This document shows positions 20,401 through 54,591 of a stretch of DNA of 64,000 nt, piece after piece. Position numbers and translations under genes: made by a program. Source of the stretch: Hofstenia miamia (Eukaryota; Xenacoelomorpha; Acoela); NCBI GenBank assembly GCA_004352715.1, contig SCFE01000098.1:1381473-1445472 (forward strand). The letters run 5' to 3'. The notes below the pieces were generated by a model. The model searched no databases. It was not told where the DNA came from and saw only the letters and a list, made by a program, of their open reading frames with translations. Each line of letters begins with the position of its first letter. The first letter of the stretch is position 1.

Positions 20401-22510
20401 ATTAGAATAACAATGCATTCTTTTTTCTATTTTCTAGTACTAACAATATTATTACTAATATCAGGCATCGATATTACTCCCGGTCATTTTAAAACGGATA
20501 ATATTTATGAATATTCAGAATTCTCAAATATTAGGAATTCAATTAATTCGTTTAAATATTTGCACATTAGTTTTCAGAATCTTTATATTAAAAAAATCAG
20601 AATTTAGACAGTTAGGTTTCTCAACTGGGTACAAACATTATTGTGGCATAACTGAAACTTGGTTTACAAGTGACAATGATAACTCATCTTGGTCAATCGA
20701 TAATTCTAAGTTTTAAAATATTTAGAAAGGACAGAAATTCAACCATTCACTTTAATAAAACAAAAGGGAGAGCTGTTATGTTATTAATACCCAAAATACT
20801 CAAACCAAAAACTTAGGACAGATATAGCAAAATATTCAACTTATGAAAGTCTTTGGGTCGAAAATTTTAATAGTAAATTGTTAAATATCTCTTATTGTCC
20901 AAATAAAACTTATACAAATAGTTTTTTCTTACAAGGGTAAAACGAATTTTCTACTGCACTGAGTTATAATATGAATATAATGTTAATGGGAGACTGGAAT
21001 GTAGACCTTACAAACGATAATGAAAAAAGCAAACTTAACAAATTTTTAATACTTTCAATATTTTGCTAAGAATAAAACAATTCCTTCTAGAATCGCTGCT
21101 AACAGTCAAACACTAATTGACTATTTCATGATATCAGAAAATGTTTCGTCCTAATAATATTCTTGTTTTGAATTTCCATACTCAGATTGCTGCTTTATAG
21201 TTAGTTATTCGAATATATTAAAAGTTGGAGACCCACAAAATCTTGAAAAATAATACGAGAAAAGTCAACAAAAAGTGTCAAAAAACTTCGTCAACATTTA
21301 AAAAGCGAAAACTCCAATTCCACATATTCATCATTAACACCTAATGAAATGCTATCAAACTACAAAAACTTTACTTTTCTATTTGGATATTTGTTGCTCA
21401 GCAAAATATAATCTCTCATTCGAATATTAAAAAAGAACTCCAAGTGCTTCAAAACTATGGATTGATTTCAAATGCATTGATTTCATTGAACAAAAAAAAC
21501 AGAAGTGAAAAAATTACATCAATTCTCAAACACAGGAAAATCATAAAAACTATAAAGTTTATAAAATTTATGCAATGTTTTTATAAGGAAATCAAGAAAT
21601 AATTAAGATAAGATAAGATAAGATAAGAGAATCTGTATTCAAATAAATGTTAACAATTAAATAACTGATAATTTATTTGAATAGTGTCATTAAATTCACA
21701 AAAACACATATATACAATTCACATAAATTACAAAAGAAATCTTGCAGGCAAAAAGAAATCTTGCAGGCATTATAAGTAAACATCAAAATCTTTCATCCTA
21801 AAAGAATAAATGGGAATTCATTAACAATTTATTCAAGGGAAAAAAACAAGAAAAAATAGAAAAAATATACTATAAAGATAAATCCATTACGAATAAAAAA
21901 GAAATCTGCAATGCTTTCAATGAAGTTTTTCTAAATTTAGGAAACTACAATGGTACACATGTACCTTTTTGTCTTACTAAAACTAAATCAACTCCACCCT
22001 CTTTCTCTTTTCGTTTTGCAACTAAATTTGAAATCATAAAGTCGATACATTGCTTAAAAAACTAATCCAGCAACCCGTCTTTAATACCAACTTGGCCTCT
22101 AAATCTCACACCCGATATAATAGCTGAACCAATATGTTACAACTTAAATGTCTGTATAAAACATTCCTTTTTTCCAGACGAATTAAAATTGGCAAATATG
22201 ACGCCAGTATTAAAAAGGCGATGCTGAAGATTGGTTAAATTATAGACCCATTTCAATCACCTCCCCACAATCAGATAAGTTTTTGAACGAATTCTTTTTA
22301 ATCAATTTAATGAGCATTTTTACAAACATGATCTGTACTCCTAACAACAACATGGTTTTGGTAAAGGTATTTCTAACGGCGACACTTTAGTTCAAGCAAT
22401 TGGAAACTGGAGGTAAACGATAGATGATAATGAATAACAGTAGCTAACTTAGACCTTTCGAAACCATTGGGTTCGATTGATCATAGCATATTACTACAAA
22501 AATTAAAATT
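20400..22510 (+). mobile_element. LINE ORF2: 2A-like leader, endonuclease, partial RT
   Basis: Order on the plus strand: a hydrophobic leader and degenerate 2A-like SGIDITPGH (20461-20487); endonuclease start HISFQNL; ITETWF (about 20650); LLNISYCPNK (20880); MGDWNVDL (20985). A linker with FRFATKFEIIKSIHCLKN follows, then NYRPISITSPQSDK (22240) and DLSKPLGSIDHSILLQKL (22455). It stops at about 22510, where the RT of an oppositely oriented copy begins. Many stops and frameshifts. An inserted segment starting with a GATAA repeat interrupts the linker at 21604. Confidence 0.85.
21604..21770 (-). mobile_element. Inserted LINE 3'-tail fragment with GATAA repeat
   Basis: Five tandem ataag units at 21604-21628 resemble the 3' tail at 19121. 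Downstream, the phrase aaagaaatcttgcaggca occurs twice in direct tandem (about 21733-21768), which would fit a target duplication or local slippage. Interpreted as the tail of a short, 5'-truncated minus-strand LINE inserted in the older plus-strand copy. The right boundary is uncertain. Confidence 0.45.
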
Positions 22511-22511
22511 T

Positions 22512-24700
22512 CTAGATTCTTTTAAAAGAGTTTTTATTACAAACATTTAATGCCCATTTTAGTTGAACTCGAAGCTTTTTTATCATTAGGTTGTGTACAT
22601 TAGTATATAAGATATTAGCATAGTTTAAATTACTCATAACGAATGCATGAAACATTTGAATTACTGCAATTGGGGGTAACTGTTGGGAAACATGCGATAT
22701 CTTTCTAATACCTATTGTCATTTTTTAATAATAGTATTTATTTGCAACGTGAAATTAAGATTTGAATCTATTATTACTCCTAGATATTTAAACTTATTAA
22801 CAGGTATAACATGAATTATAGAAATTAATTGAATAGTCGGAGATGTCCGTTTTTTTCTAAAAGGGTGCATTAAGCGAAATTCAGTTTTTTTTCGTGTTAA
22901 TACGCAATCTATGCATGCTAATATAGTTGCTAAATTTCATACAATTCGACTCAATAGCTTTTTCAGCATTATCTAAGGATTTATTTCTTTCCATAGTAAA
23001 TAGATGTATCATCGGCGTATTGTGATATTTCGCAGTCGATAATTTCCTTTATGTCATTTACATAACGATTAAAAAATAGTGAGTCTAGTAGCATTTCTTG
23101 AGGAGCTCCGCTATTGATTGACCAATTTGAAAAAAGTATCATTTAGCTTAACTAGCTGAAGTCTATTACTTAAGTAATTAGTTATAAAGTGAGCAGTTAA
23201 AAGAAAACCAATATTTATAATTTTTTTATTAATATCTCATGATTAATAGAATCGAATGCTTTTGAGAGGTCTAAACAGGCAATCGCAACAAATTTATTAG
23301 CGTCTAATAATGCTCTCCATTTTTCTGTCGTTTGTATAAGTGCGTCTGATGGTGAGTAATTTTATCTGGTACCAAATTGTGATTTGTACCATAATTTATG
23401 ATTATTTATATAAAGTGAAATTTGTTCGTGTAATAGTCTTTCAAATATTTTACTGATGTAATAGATAAAATCGATAGTTTTTGGGACTCGTTGGGTCGTC
23501 TTTTTTGTAAATTGTTTCAAGAAATCAGGAAAAATATTCCATTTTATGCATTCATTAAAGATATAATTTAAAGGTTCAGCAAAATATTTCGCATTGTTTT
23601 TTAGTAAACATATTTGAATTTTTGAGGGCGATTTGACTTGTTTGATTTTAGTTTCTTGATTGCCTTAATTACTTCAAAACTTGTTATAAAGCAAAAACCA
23701 AATTCAGGGGTGTGCCTATTAGGATTTATTTCCAGAATTTTATTTGAGGACCTTCATAATTACCTAGATTTGCAAATATTTGATTTAAAATATTGGAAAT
23801 TTTAAAATCGGTGACGTATTGATTTCCTTCAGGGTCTACAATTTTTTCTATGGGAGAAGATTTTGATTTGGTACAATTCGAGATTTCGTTAATCAATCTC
23901 CATTTACTCTTTTGGTTGGGTAATTTTCTGTATTCCTGTTTAATATACTCATTGTAAGCTTTACAATTTTCTAAATTAGAAATATTTTTAGCTTTTTTAT
24001 ATAATGCATAACTTTCAGGAGTACGGGCGTTAGAAAAAAATTTAAAAGCGTCATTTTTTTGTTAATAATTTTTTGCAGAAATTGGAAAGCAAAGGCTTGT
24101 TATTCTTTATATTTTTAGTAACATTTTCAGAATTTTTAGAATGATTAGTAACAATATTCATCTAGATAGGATTCAAGAATATCAAGAAAGTTTTTGATCA
24201 TGTTGTTAGGATCAATCACCACGTATACAGAAGTCCAAGTTTCACGTGAAAGTGCGTTTTTCAGGTTATCTATATTATCAGAGGATTTTTCGCGAATAGT
24301 GATCCATTTTTTGGATATTTCAGAGTATATTTTAGTTTTAGAGAAACTGGCTGATATTATACAGTGATCAGAGAATGGACATTCAGAGGAGTAGTATATG
24401 AAATCAAGATTATTTTCGGACAGTGCAATATAGTCAATCAAAGTTGCACTGTTGGCTGCGATTCTTGTAGGAATGAAGTCAATTTTTTTTAATTAAATTA
24501 TTAAAAAATGAGATTTATCGTTTTATTATCAAGTTTATTTAAATACTTTAGGTTCCAATCACCCATTAATGTTAAATCTTTATTTTCTAAGTAGGCTAGT
24601 GAAATTTTATTCTCAAGTTGTTCAAGAAATTCATTAGTATAACATTTATTTGTGCAGTATGAAACATTTATTAATTGCTCTTTAAAAGATAACCCTTTAA
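22512..24700 (-). mobile_element. LINE ORF2, endonuclease to RT C-terminus
   Basis: From 24700 down the minus strand: endonuclease MGDWNL (24501-24710) and SDHCIISASF (24145-24441); the linker; RT with SDALIQTTEKWRALL and LDLSKAFDSINHE (about 23260-23340); QYADDTSIYY at about 23013 (catalytic YADD); and the C-terminal FHAFVMSNLNY and RVQLKWALNV (22512-22721). This is the most complete ORF2 in the window, though it is frameshifted and lacks the endonuclease N-terminus and any ORF1. At its 5' side it meets plus-strand RT head to head near 24690, and at its 3' side it meets another plus-strand RT tail to tail near 22510. Confidence 0.85.
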
Positions 24701-25600
24701 GATGTTGCAATTACCGGCCTATATCAATTATCTCCCCTTTTGCAAAAATTTTCGAAAAACTAATATTTGACCAAATTAACACTTATCTCTATAACAACTC
24801 GATTCTTTCGAATACTCAATTCGGCTTTTGCAAAGGTCACTCCACCTCTGATGCCTTACTTTACGCTACTGAAAAGTGGAGATCATATCTTGATAATAAT
24901 CTTTTTGTCACAATTGCTTCTGTCGACTTGTCCAAAGCATTTGACTCCATTGATTATCAGATTCTTCTTAAAAAACTAGAAAACATTGGTTTCGATTCTA
25001 ATAGTATAAATTTAATAATATCCTACTTAAGTGATCGATTTCAAAGAGTCAAAGTAAATGGTATATTTTCTAACTGGGGTAAAACTTACAAAGGTGTTGC
25101 ACAAGGTACGATTTTAGGACCTCTGTTTTCTTCATTGTATGTTAATGACTTAAATTGCAGTTTAAGCAGTGATTGTGGAATAGTACAATATGCTGACGAT
25201 ACACATATGATTATCAAATAGAAACGTAGTAAATTAGCAAAAAATCTATCTCAATTGCTAAGATACTTCAATATTCTTAATTTAATTGTAAATTCCACTA
25301 AAACAGAATTCTATGTTATGTCTCCATTTAATAAAGATCATCGATCACATATATTAAATTTTTCGGGGTTAAAAATTGCTCAAGTTGAAACTTTCGAACA
25401 ATTGACAATAAATTAAACTATTCAAATCACATACGCATAGTGTTACGCAAAATGGCAATGGTAATTAAAACTATTGTACACATAGGCAATTTTATAAATG
25501 CAAAAATGAAATTTATGTTAGTTAATTCTCTAGTATTAATTCAATAGAGATACTGTAATATCTTATTTAATAACATAAACCACTAATTAATAAATAAAAT
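24690..25600 (+). mobile_element. LINE reverse transcriptase with YADD, long open frame
   Basis: An open frame at 24652-25221 contains CNYRPISIISPFAKIFEKLI, QFGFCKGHSTSDALLYATEK, SVDLSKAFDSIDYQILLKKL, GVAQGTILGPLFSSLYVNDL and QYADDTHMII. These are all RT blocks up to the catalytic YADD, without a stop. Decay follows: stop codons after 25221, then SKTEFYVMSPF-type thumb sequence to about 25550. The first residues of the frame are antisense endonuclease from the head-to-head partner. The open RT suggests a younger copy. Confidence 0.85.
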
Positions 25601-25665
25601 TTATTCACAAATCAAATGGGCAGCTAATTTTGATGACGAAAATTATTCTACTAAGAATGGAAAAC

Positions 25666-25912
25666 NNNNNNNNNNNNNNNNNNNNNNNNNNNNNNNNNNN
25701 NNNNNNNNNNNNNNNNNNNNNNNNNNNNNNNNNNNNNNNNNNNNNNNNNNNNNNNNNNNNNNNNNNNNNNNNNNNNNNNNNNNNNNNNNNNNNNNNNNNN
25801 NNNNNNNNNNNNNNNNNNNNNNNNNNNNNNNNNNNNNNNNNNNNNNNNNNNNNNNNNNNNNNNNNNNNNNNNNNNNNNNNNNNNNNNNNNNNNNNNNNNN
25901 NNNNNNNNNNNN
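25666..25912. other. Assembly gap (247 N)
   Basis: N run between the RT tail and the next LINE fragment. Frames spanning it are artefacts. Confidence 0.95.
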
Positions 25913-26179
25913 TTTGGGATGTTGGGAAAATGCAGGTTTTCTAAAAAATGTAAAAAAATTGCTCAAAAACATATTGATGCATAGTTAAAAAGGGGGTATA
26001 ATTGAATAATTATTTATACGGGTATGGTCGTAGTTTTTTTAACCCTTGCCGTAAAAGCCTGAATTTCTAAATAACGCTTTTTTTCTTATCAAAATCAATA
26101 GTAAAGATTATAAAGTTATTAAAAACTGATCATTTTGAGAAACCCGTATATACACAACCCTGCCTTTCTTTACTACTGA

Positions 26180-27050
26180 TCTCTAGAGAGGCAATGGCAA
26201 TAAATTTATTATGATCTAAATAAAATGCTTTCAATTATTGTAAGATTTTTTGCTTCAGGATTCTCTAAAAATTGTATATTATAACTTAGTCCACAATCTT
26301 TTAGATGTTTAGAAATTGTTGAATTAGTTTTATGTTCTTTTGTTCTACTTAGTTGCATTAATGTCAGATTCAAACTTTAGTTTAGAATCAAAAATTACTT
26401 TTAAGTAATTGAAATTATCTACAGTCGGAATGCTAGTATTATTGAGATTAAGAGTTAAAGCTGAACAATCGTAGTGTTTTTTAGTAGGCTGTAAAATACA
26501 AAATTCAGTTTTATCTTCATTTATAAGAAACCTATGCATCCTGAAATACGCAAATAATTTGTTACAATTTAATCCTATAGATTCAATTGTCATATGTGTA
26601 TGGACTTATTATCCCTGAATATGCATGTATCACAGGCGTATTGAATTAAATTACAAACAGTTATTATGTGCAAATCGTTTACAAATATACCGAAAAGAAG
26701 TGGTCCAGGAATTGTTCTTTGAGGAACCCCATTAGTAACAGGTAACCAATATGAAAAAACATCACTTATCTTTACTTTCTGATATCTATGCTTCATGTAA
26801 TTACTTATCAAATTTTTGCTTTAATGAAAAAATCCCATATACGGTCCAGAGAAGATCACCAATTCTCTGTAGCTTTTAAAAGTGCATCAGTAGTTGAAAA
26901 AATTGAATATTTGACAAAAGATTGTATAAAATTTAGGTGTTCCGTTATTTAATCGTGCAATAACCTCCCGAATACTTTGCTTATTGAAGATGCGATTGAA
27001 ACTGGCCTATAATTTTGCGCAAGTATCGGATCATTTTCTTAAAATGGTAG
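26180..27050 (-). mobile_element. LINE reverse transcriptase fragment (YACD variant)
   Basis: From 27050 down: NYRPVSIASSISKVFGRLLH (about 26970), YQKVKISDVFSYWLPVTNGV and PGPLLFGIFVNDLH, then QYACDTCIF at the active site (26590-26811), then a thumb with KTEFCILQP and LTLNLNNTSI (26345-26593). The second position of the YADD box is intact but the third is Cys, so this copy is catalytically dead. Several frameshifts. Confidence 0.8.
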
Positions 27051-27054
27051 TAAC

Positions 27055-27390
27055 ATGAGCAAAACTAATTGTAAAACGGATCACCCCAAATTTATGTTTG
27101 AAAGCAAGAGATTGTTTAGGAAAAGATGCGAAACCACTATCATTAATTTAAAAATAAATTATCAATTCATTCAATTGAATTTACCCGCTAAACTAGTTCT
27201 TTCAAAATGTATATTCTGCATAGGATATGTACTTTCCACAACTAGTAATACTAAAAGAATTTTCTACGATCAGTATCTTTTGCCTCATTGCAATATTAAT
27301 AAAAATTGCATTATTCTGGCATTTGATCTTAATGTGGGTGACGAGCCTGCTCTTAGAATGATTTCTTCTGTATTCAATACTAAACAATGA
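27055..27390 (+). other. Unassigned open frame, 111 codons
   Basis: Opens with an ATG and runs to TGA at 27390 with phrases such as FIQLNLPAKLVLSKCIFCIG and CIILAFDLNVGDEP. No family is recognised and no splice context stands out. It directly follows the minus-strand LINE and may be repeat-derived. A low-grade coding candidate only. Confidence 0.2.
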
Positions 27391-27808
27391 AATAAAATAA
27401 TTTTACAATATTCTCATCTTCATTTCACAAATTGTTAAAGAACTTAATTATATTATCAATAAAATTTGCAATAATTGTTTGAAGCATCTTTAGTTACTGA
27501 TTTCTTTATGCAGAAAATTCAACACATATAAAAAATATTGAATAATTGAATTTTAATATTGAGACACTCCTTAAAAAACATCCTTATTTAGTTAATTCAC
27601 TCTTAAAAATTCTCATTGAAACTTTATAGTATCATCTTAAAATGGAATGTCAATGAGGATTCAAATTAATAAAAATGGTTCAAATCACGAATAAAAATTT
27701 GCTATACAATATCTATAAAATGTTTAAATGAATACAAATATTGGCATAAAAAAATAAAAAATTAAATTAAAGAAAATCAGACTATTAACACTAAGCATGC
27801 TAAGACAA

Positions 27809-49851
<22,043 letters not shown>

Positions 49852-51971
49852 ATGTCTGCAATACTTTCCACGAATCCGTTTACCCCTGGTGATAGTATTG
49901 TAATACAAAATCCAGATGGTACTTCTCAACAAGTAACATATTCAGAAGGTGTCACATATCTCACTGAAGAAGGTCAGGAAATTACTACAGGTTATGATCC
50001 TGCTACTGGAATTGTGACTGCTGTTGACGATGCAGGACAAGTTCTTCAATTTTCAGCCGAGGGGCACGATAGTACGACAAATGCTGAATCGCCCCTGCCT
50101 CAAACAACAGATGCGAACACATTTATGTATGCCACAGATAATAATGTTCCTGTCACTTCTTACATCGGTGAAGATGAGAGTAGATCTAGTGAGGCTATTG
50201 ATTCTATTGGCCTAACGAATTGCACAACTGCTTCAGTTACTTCTCAGGTCTGTAGTTGAATTGAAAACCAAACCAATCGAATGTTTATTAACAATAAAGT
50301 GGCTTTTTGATGTTATAGCTTTGAGCTATTAAAAATGATCTTGACATTAGTTCTTTGAAAAATATATTCAAACTATCAGCAATCCATTGTGTAGTTTATC
50401 ATTTTCTGAGGCACCTCAATATAAGAACTTTTTTTACTAAATTTTTCCAAGTTATTCAGTTATTTTACCCGTAATTAAGATAGATTTTATTCATTTCTAC
50501 ATTCTATGATTTGAGCAACCATTAATCTATTTTCATAGATTATCAGTATTCGTGTAATTGCTTATTCGTAAAGGAAATTTATTTCGTTATTTGGTTTCAT
50601 TTCATTGCAAGTTTATTTGATTCACAAGGATTAAAATTGATTTAAGTTTATTGCTGTAAAGTTGGAGTCATTGGTAAATTAACGCTAGTTGCAAATATTG
50701 TGCATATTGAGCAACATGTGTTTTCTCTTCACGATACGTAACTGGATTTCCATTTTCTGATCAAACAATCTTGTAAATGTCTTTCATGCTTTCTACCGGC
50801 GTACTAATATATTAATTAATGCTTTTGTATTTTCCCATTTTCAATTATTGTGTCGAATTGTACATTTTAGTCTTTTCTAAATAATTCATCAGCGATTGCT
50901 AATGGAGGGCAACTTAGCAATATACTCTTTGAAGATTTACAGCAATCACAGACTGTTCCTCCATTACCTGTTAAACCAACGCCCGAAATTCAACACTCGC
51001 AACAAGCAACCAAATCTATCCTTGCTGACTTTCAAGATGGAAATAAAACATCATCAAGCTTCGCCAGTGGTGGAGAAATGCAAGTGAAAATTTTAAAAGA
51101 GTTTGAAGAGCACGAACCTATTGCTCGCCCACCTGTAGCAGACAGTCGATTAAACACAACACCACGTATGTTTTGTTTTTTATTTCAATTTTTTCAGCAT
51201 ATTCTAAATGTATTCATTCATTGAGGATTTGGCATTCAATTGTAAATATTCTTATTAATAATAAATATAATTGTAGATTAATATTTGTTATTATTAACAT
51301 TTTTGTTGCATTCCTAAGTTGTCGAATTTATTAGTTTTGCTTGATTATCATGAAATTGAGCCTGATATTTTTGGAAAATTCATGGGCTGGTTTAGGTTTG
51401 AATATTTTAATATCATAATGATGTGCTGAAATTTGCCATTTATGATCTTACTCCCACTGACATTTTTGTCCCAGTAAATCCCATGAGACTTGATGATCTT
51501 GCAGAACTATACTTTGTTGTTTGGTAAATTTCGTAGTAGACTGAATTTTTTACAATTGAAAACAGCTGGTTGTGCAGGGGCCGATAAAACGCCGCCCATT
51601 TGCAACTCTGCTTGGATTAGATTTGTTATAATCAAATTATGATCCAATAATCTAATTTTTTGATTTTTCATTATAATTCAGATTATTTAACAACCCTAAA
51701 TCAAAGTGTGCACATACATTTACGTGAACACATTGACCAATAAATTGGAAAATTTAAACTGTCTCATTTAGCCTTACAGTCACAAAAGCTATCTAGAGAA
51801 TTAGTCGAAAAACTAAAAGCTGCGGCTGTTTCAACAATTACAACAACTCCTACTAGTAGCTCCTCCACGCTAAATCCTAGTCAGCAGATTAGGTTAATTG
51901 TTGTTCCAAAAAGCCAAGCAGCAAATTTGGATTTATCAAAATTAGGAACCGTCACTCTTCCCAACCAACAG
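49852..51971 (+). CDS. Q/S/T-rich putative transcriptional regulator, first 3 coding exons
   Basis: Exons 49852-50247, 50871-51165 and 51772-51971 are phase-consistent (891 nt, 297 aa) and end at a donor (caggtattt), so the gene continues 3'. The start codon follows an acceptor-like atttgtttag, implying a 5'-UTR exon. Exon 1: PGDSIVIQNPDGTSQQVTYS, TYLTEEGQEITTGYDPATGI. Exon 2: Gln/Pro/Ser-rich, with EMQVKILKEFEEHEPIARPP. Exon 3: LSRELVEKLKAAAVSTITTT, a Ser/Thr run, QQIRLIVVPKSQAANLDLSK and LGTVTLPNQQ. Composition resembles activation regions of nuclear regulators; the RLIVVPKS...LGTVTLP phrase faintly recalls LIN54/tesmin proteins, but no CXC domain is seen in the window. Identity is unproven. 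The Tc1 element lies just after the last visible exon. Confidence 0.65.
50248..50870. other. Intron 1 of the Q/S-rich gene
   Basis: AT-rich intron bounded by caggtctgt and acattttag. No other feature seen. The donor gtctgt is weak. Confidence 0.6.
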
Positions 51972-52105
51972 GTATTTTTCACTTTTTAGATTCATTAAAA
52001 GATTGTTTATTTACACTAGTCTAATGCTATGTACAAAACTATCAGCAAATTATATCCTTCAATAGCTTTTTATTAAGTTTCTTCTTACTTTTGCACTATA
52101 TGCTG

Positions 52106-53459
52106 TACTGGCCAAAAGTTTAGAAACCGTAACCTGTCTAAAGCGTGTTTTATGTTATTTCCTGGAAAATTCGTAAAATTCCTGGAATTCCCAATTTTTT
52201 CTTAGAATTTGCAACAGATGCATTTAGCCAATCAAATAAAAACAACTTTAGATTTACACACAATACATTTTCACTGAAAAAGCACTATTATTATATTTTG
52301 AAATATGGTCCGTGGTAGTGAAATTTCGCCATCAAAGAGTGCTCAAATTCATATCTTGTACGAGGAGGGGTACAATTATCGCGCTATAACTGTCAGTATC
52401 TTCGGTATCCAGAAGTGTTACTCGCTATCTGCAACTGCAAAATTTTTCCTCTCGCAAGCGCTCTGGAAGACCAAAGTGACAACCCCTCAGACTGACCGTC
52501 TCATTCACCATTACGTCGTCAATCACCATTCTCTTCATCTTCTGAATTCAAAGCAAATCTAGGTGCGGTAGTGCAGAATGTATCAACACGCACCATTAGG
52601 CGTCGATTGAATACTACCTTTGACCTTCCATCGTGCAAACCGGCAGCCAAACCCCGATTGTCTTCAAAGAACATTCGAGACCGGTTGCGCTTCTGCAGGC
52701 AATACCAACACCACACCCCTGAGATGTGGCATCAAATAATGTTTAGTGACGAATCTAAGATTTGCCAGTTTACATTATACCGGCCACACGTTCAACGACC
52801 AAGAAACCAAAGGTTCAACACACGTTACACGCAACAAACTGTCCGCTCAGCACCTCTTGTGATGATTTGGTGTGCTATAACTACGAATGGGCGTCCTGGT
52901 CTGCATTTTGTTCCTCACAATGAGACAGTCACAGTCAAGGCCTACCTCAAAATAATTCAGGAGAAAGTTCCCATGTTTATGCAGCTTCACAGAACATCTG
53001 TATTACAAAATTGTGCTCCTTGCCACAGCGCCAAAGTTGTGAAACAGTGGATTGCATCACAAGACTTTCGGCTGCTTGAGAACTGGCCGGGAAACTCCTC
53101 AGACCTCAACGTCATAGAAAATTGCTGGCATCACATCAAAAACTGTTTGAGGAAGCGCCAATGCACATCACTCGACGATCTGAAGAAGCAAATTAAAGTG
53201 GTATGGTGCACAGAGATTATTGATGATTATTGTAGAAAAGCTGGTTAAGTCAATGTAAAATCGCATTGCTGCGTGTTTGGCTAATAATGGCGGACATACA
53301 AAATATTAGGGAGTTTTTCTGAATTAACTATTTACTTTCTATACGGTGTTATCATATTGTTTCTATATTGTGTTATTCTATTGTTTCTACATTGCGTTTT
53401 TTAGTGTAAAATACAAAAATTTCTAAATTTGGAAAGTGTTGCCAAACTTTTGGCCAGTA
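52106..53459 (+). mobile_element. Tc1-like element, inactivated
   Basis: Ends ctggccaaaagtttagaaac on the left and the complement of ctggccaaaagtttggcaac on the right, flanked by TA (52106-52107 and 53458-53459). The transposase is split. The N-terminal HTH part (52305-52562) reads ISPSKSAQIHILYEEGYNYR and then shifts frame at the RSGRPK hook. The catalytic part (52571-53248) has TRTIRRRLN, MFSDESKI (first Asp), LQNCAPCHSAKVV in place of the usual QDNAPCH (second Asp read as Asn), and SSDLNVIENCWHHIK (Glu). Loss of an acidic residue plus frameshifts mean it is dead, while the ends remain recognisable. Confidence 0.9.
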
Positions 53460-53479
53460 CTGTATGTATGCATAATTTG

Positions 53480-54060
53480 TTGAGTATTCTGCTGATCGTG
53501 CTTTGTATATTTTTCGTAATAGTTCCTCAATTCTCCAGGGTACAGTAATGATGTATGTAAATGATACTATGTTTTCAGGTGAAAGAAATTGGCTGGATTA
53601 CATAATTAAAAAATTTTGTACTCAGTTCACAGTAAGAAAAATACTTCTAGTTTATCTGGAATTAATAATCTATCGAATTATCATATTGCAACTGGCACAC
53701 TGCTTTAGATATTAGCTGTTTGTCGTCCTGACATTAGTTTTGAAGTTGCTGAGGTGCTATCACAAAATTGCTCTCCAGGTGAATTCTGGCTTCATAAAAT
53801 TAACGAATTAATACGTTTTTTGAAACATGAAAGCCTATTTTTGTCATTTTACCATGAGTTCGCATTATGAATCACTAGATTTATATTCTGACGCGTCTTT
53901 TGCCAATCCTACCTGGGAAGGATTCATGTTGTTTTGGGGTCTCGATTTGATATTTTGGTCTTCGAAGAAGCTACACAGAACTGCCCGTAGCGTGCTATCA
54001 ACAGAAACCACAGCGTTAGTTGATGCGTTGGACTCACCATGTCATATTTAACATATTATT
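53480..54060 (+). mobile_element. copia-type RT/RNase H relic
   Basis: The plus strand reads GTVMMYVNDTMFSGE (RT active-site region, YVDD degenerated to YVND), LAVCRPDISFEVAEVLSQN, LYSDASFANPTWEGFMLFWG and FWSSKKLHRTARSVLSTETT. The last two match the Ty1/copia RNase H (SDASF...G, WxSKKxxRxxxSTxxxE). Frames change several times. No LTRs found. It directly follows the Tc1 right end. Confidence 0.7.
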
Positions 54061-54591
54061 TATGCTATTATTGGTCAACGGCTTACTATTAAAGTGTTCA
54101 TATACTGGTTTTTATTATTATCTCAATAATATTTGCGAAGGTATCCATCGTTCCGAATAGACACCAAAATCTTGGGTGAATGAAATTCATAATAAACAAT
54201 GATTCGATGCAATTGGAAAACTACTATATCAAGGAGTTCTATAATATAGAAGTACTATAGTAATTTATCCACAGCCTAGGTTTGTTTTGTGATTTATATG
54301 ATATGTGTACGTATTTTGTGTCAATAAGTTGAAGTATCAGTTAATTTATTACAAAAATTTTTCTGGATAATTAATCTATTTTCTTATGTTATATTAAGTA
54401 AGTCTGCTTTTGTACAAACTCTCTTTGAAGTATGAGTTACTTCTGCTTCAATAGATTCTTTAGTCATTACGAATATATTAATATTATAAATGATTTTATA
54501 ACTTATATCACTAAAGTGCGAATGCTAGGCTAGCAAACGCGTGTATAGAGTTGCTTGACTCTTGGCTCATAACAGTACAGTGATTGTGACA
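54061..54591. other. Upstream of the membrane-protein gene
   Basis: AT-rich sequence with no recognised feature. A possible splice acceptor or start region lies at 54570-54590 (cataacagtacag). Confidence 0.4.

Noticed and set aside
24652-25221. 189-codon frame as an intact host gene
   Set aside because: It is RT of a LINE; its first residues are antisense endonuclease from the opposite copy.
49852-51971. Naming the Q/S-rich gene LIN54
   Set aside because: Only a short, weak resemblance; the diagnostic CXC domains are not in the window.
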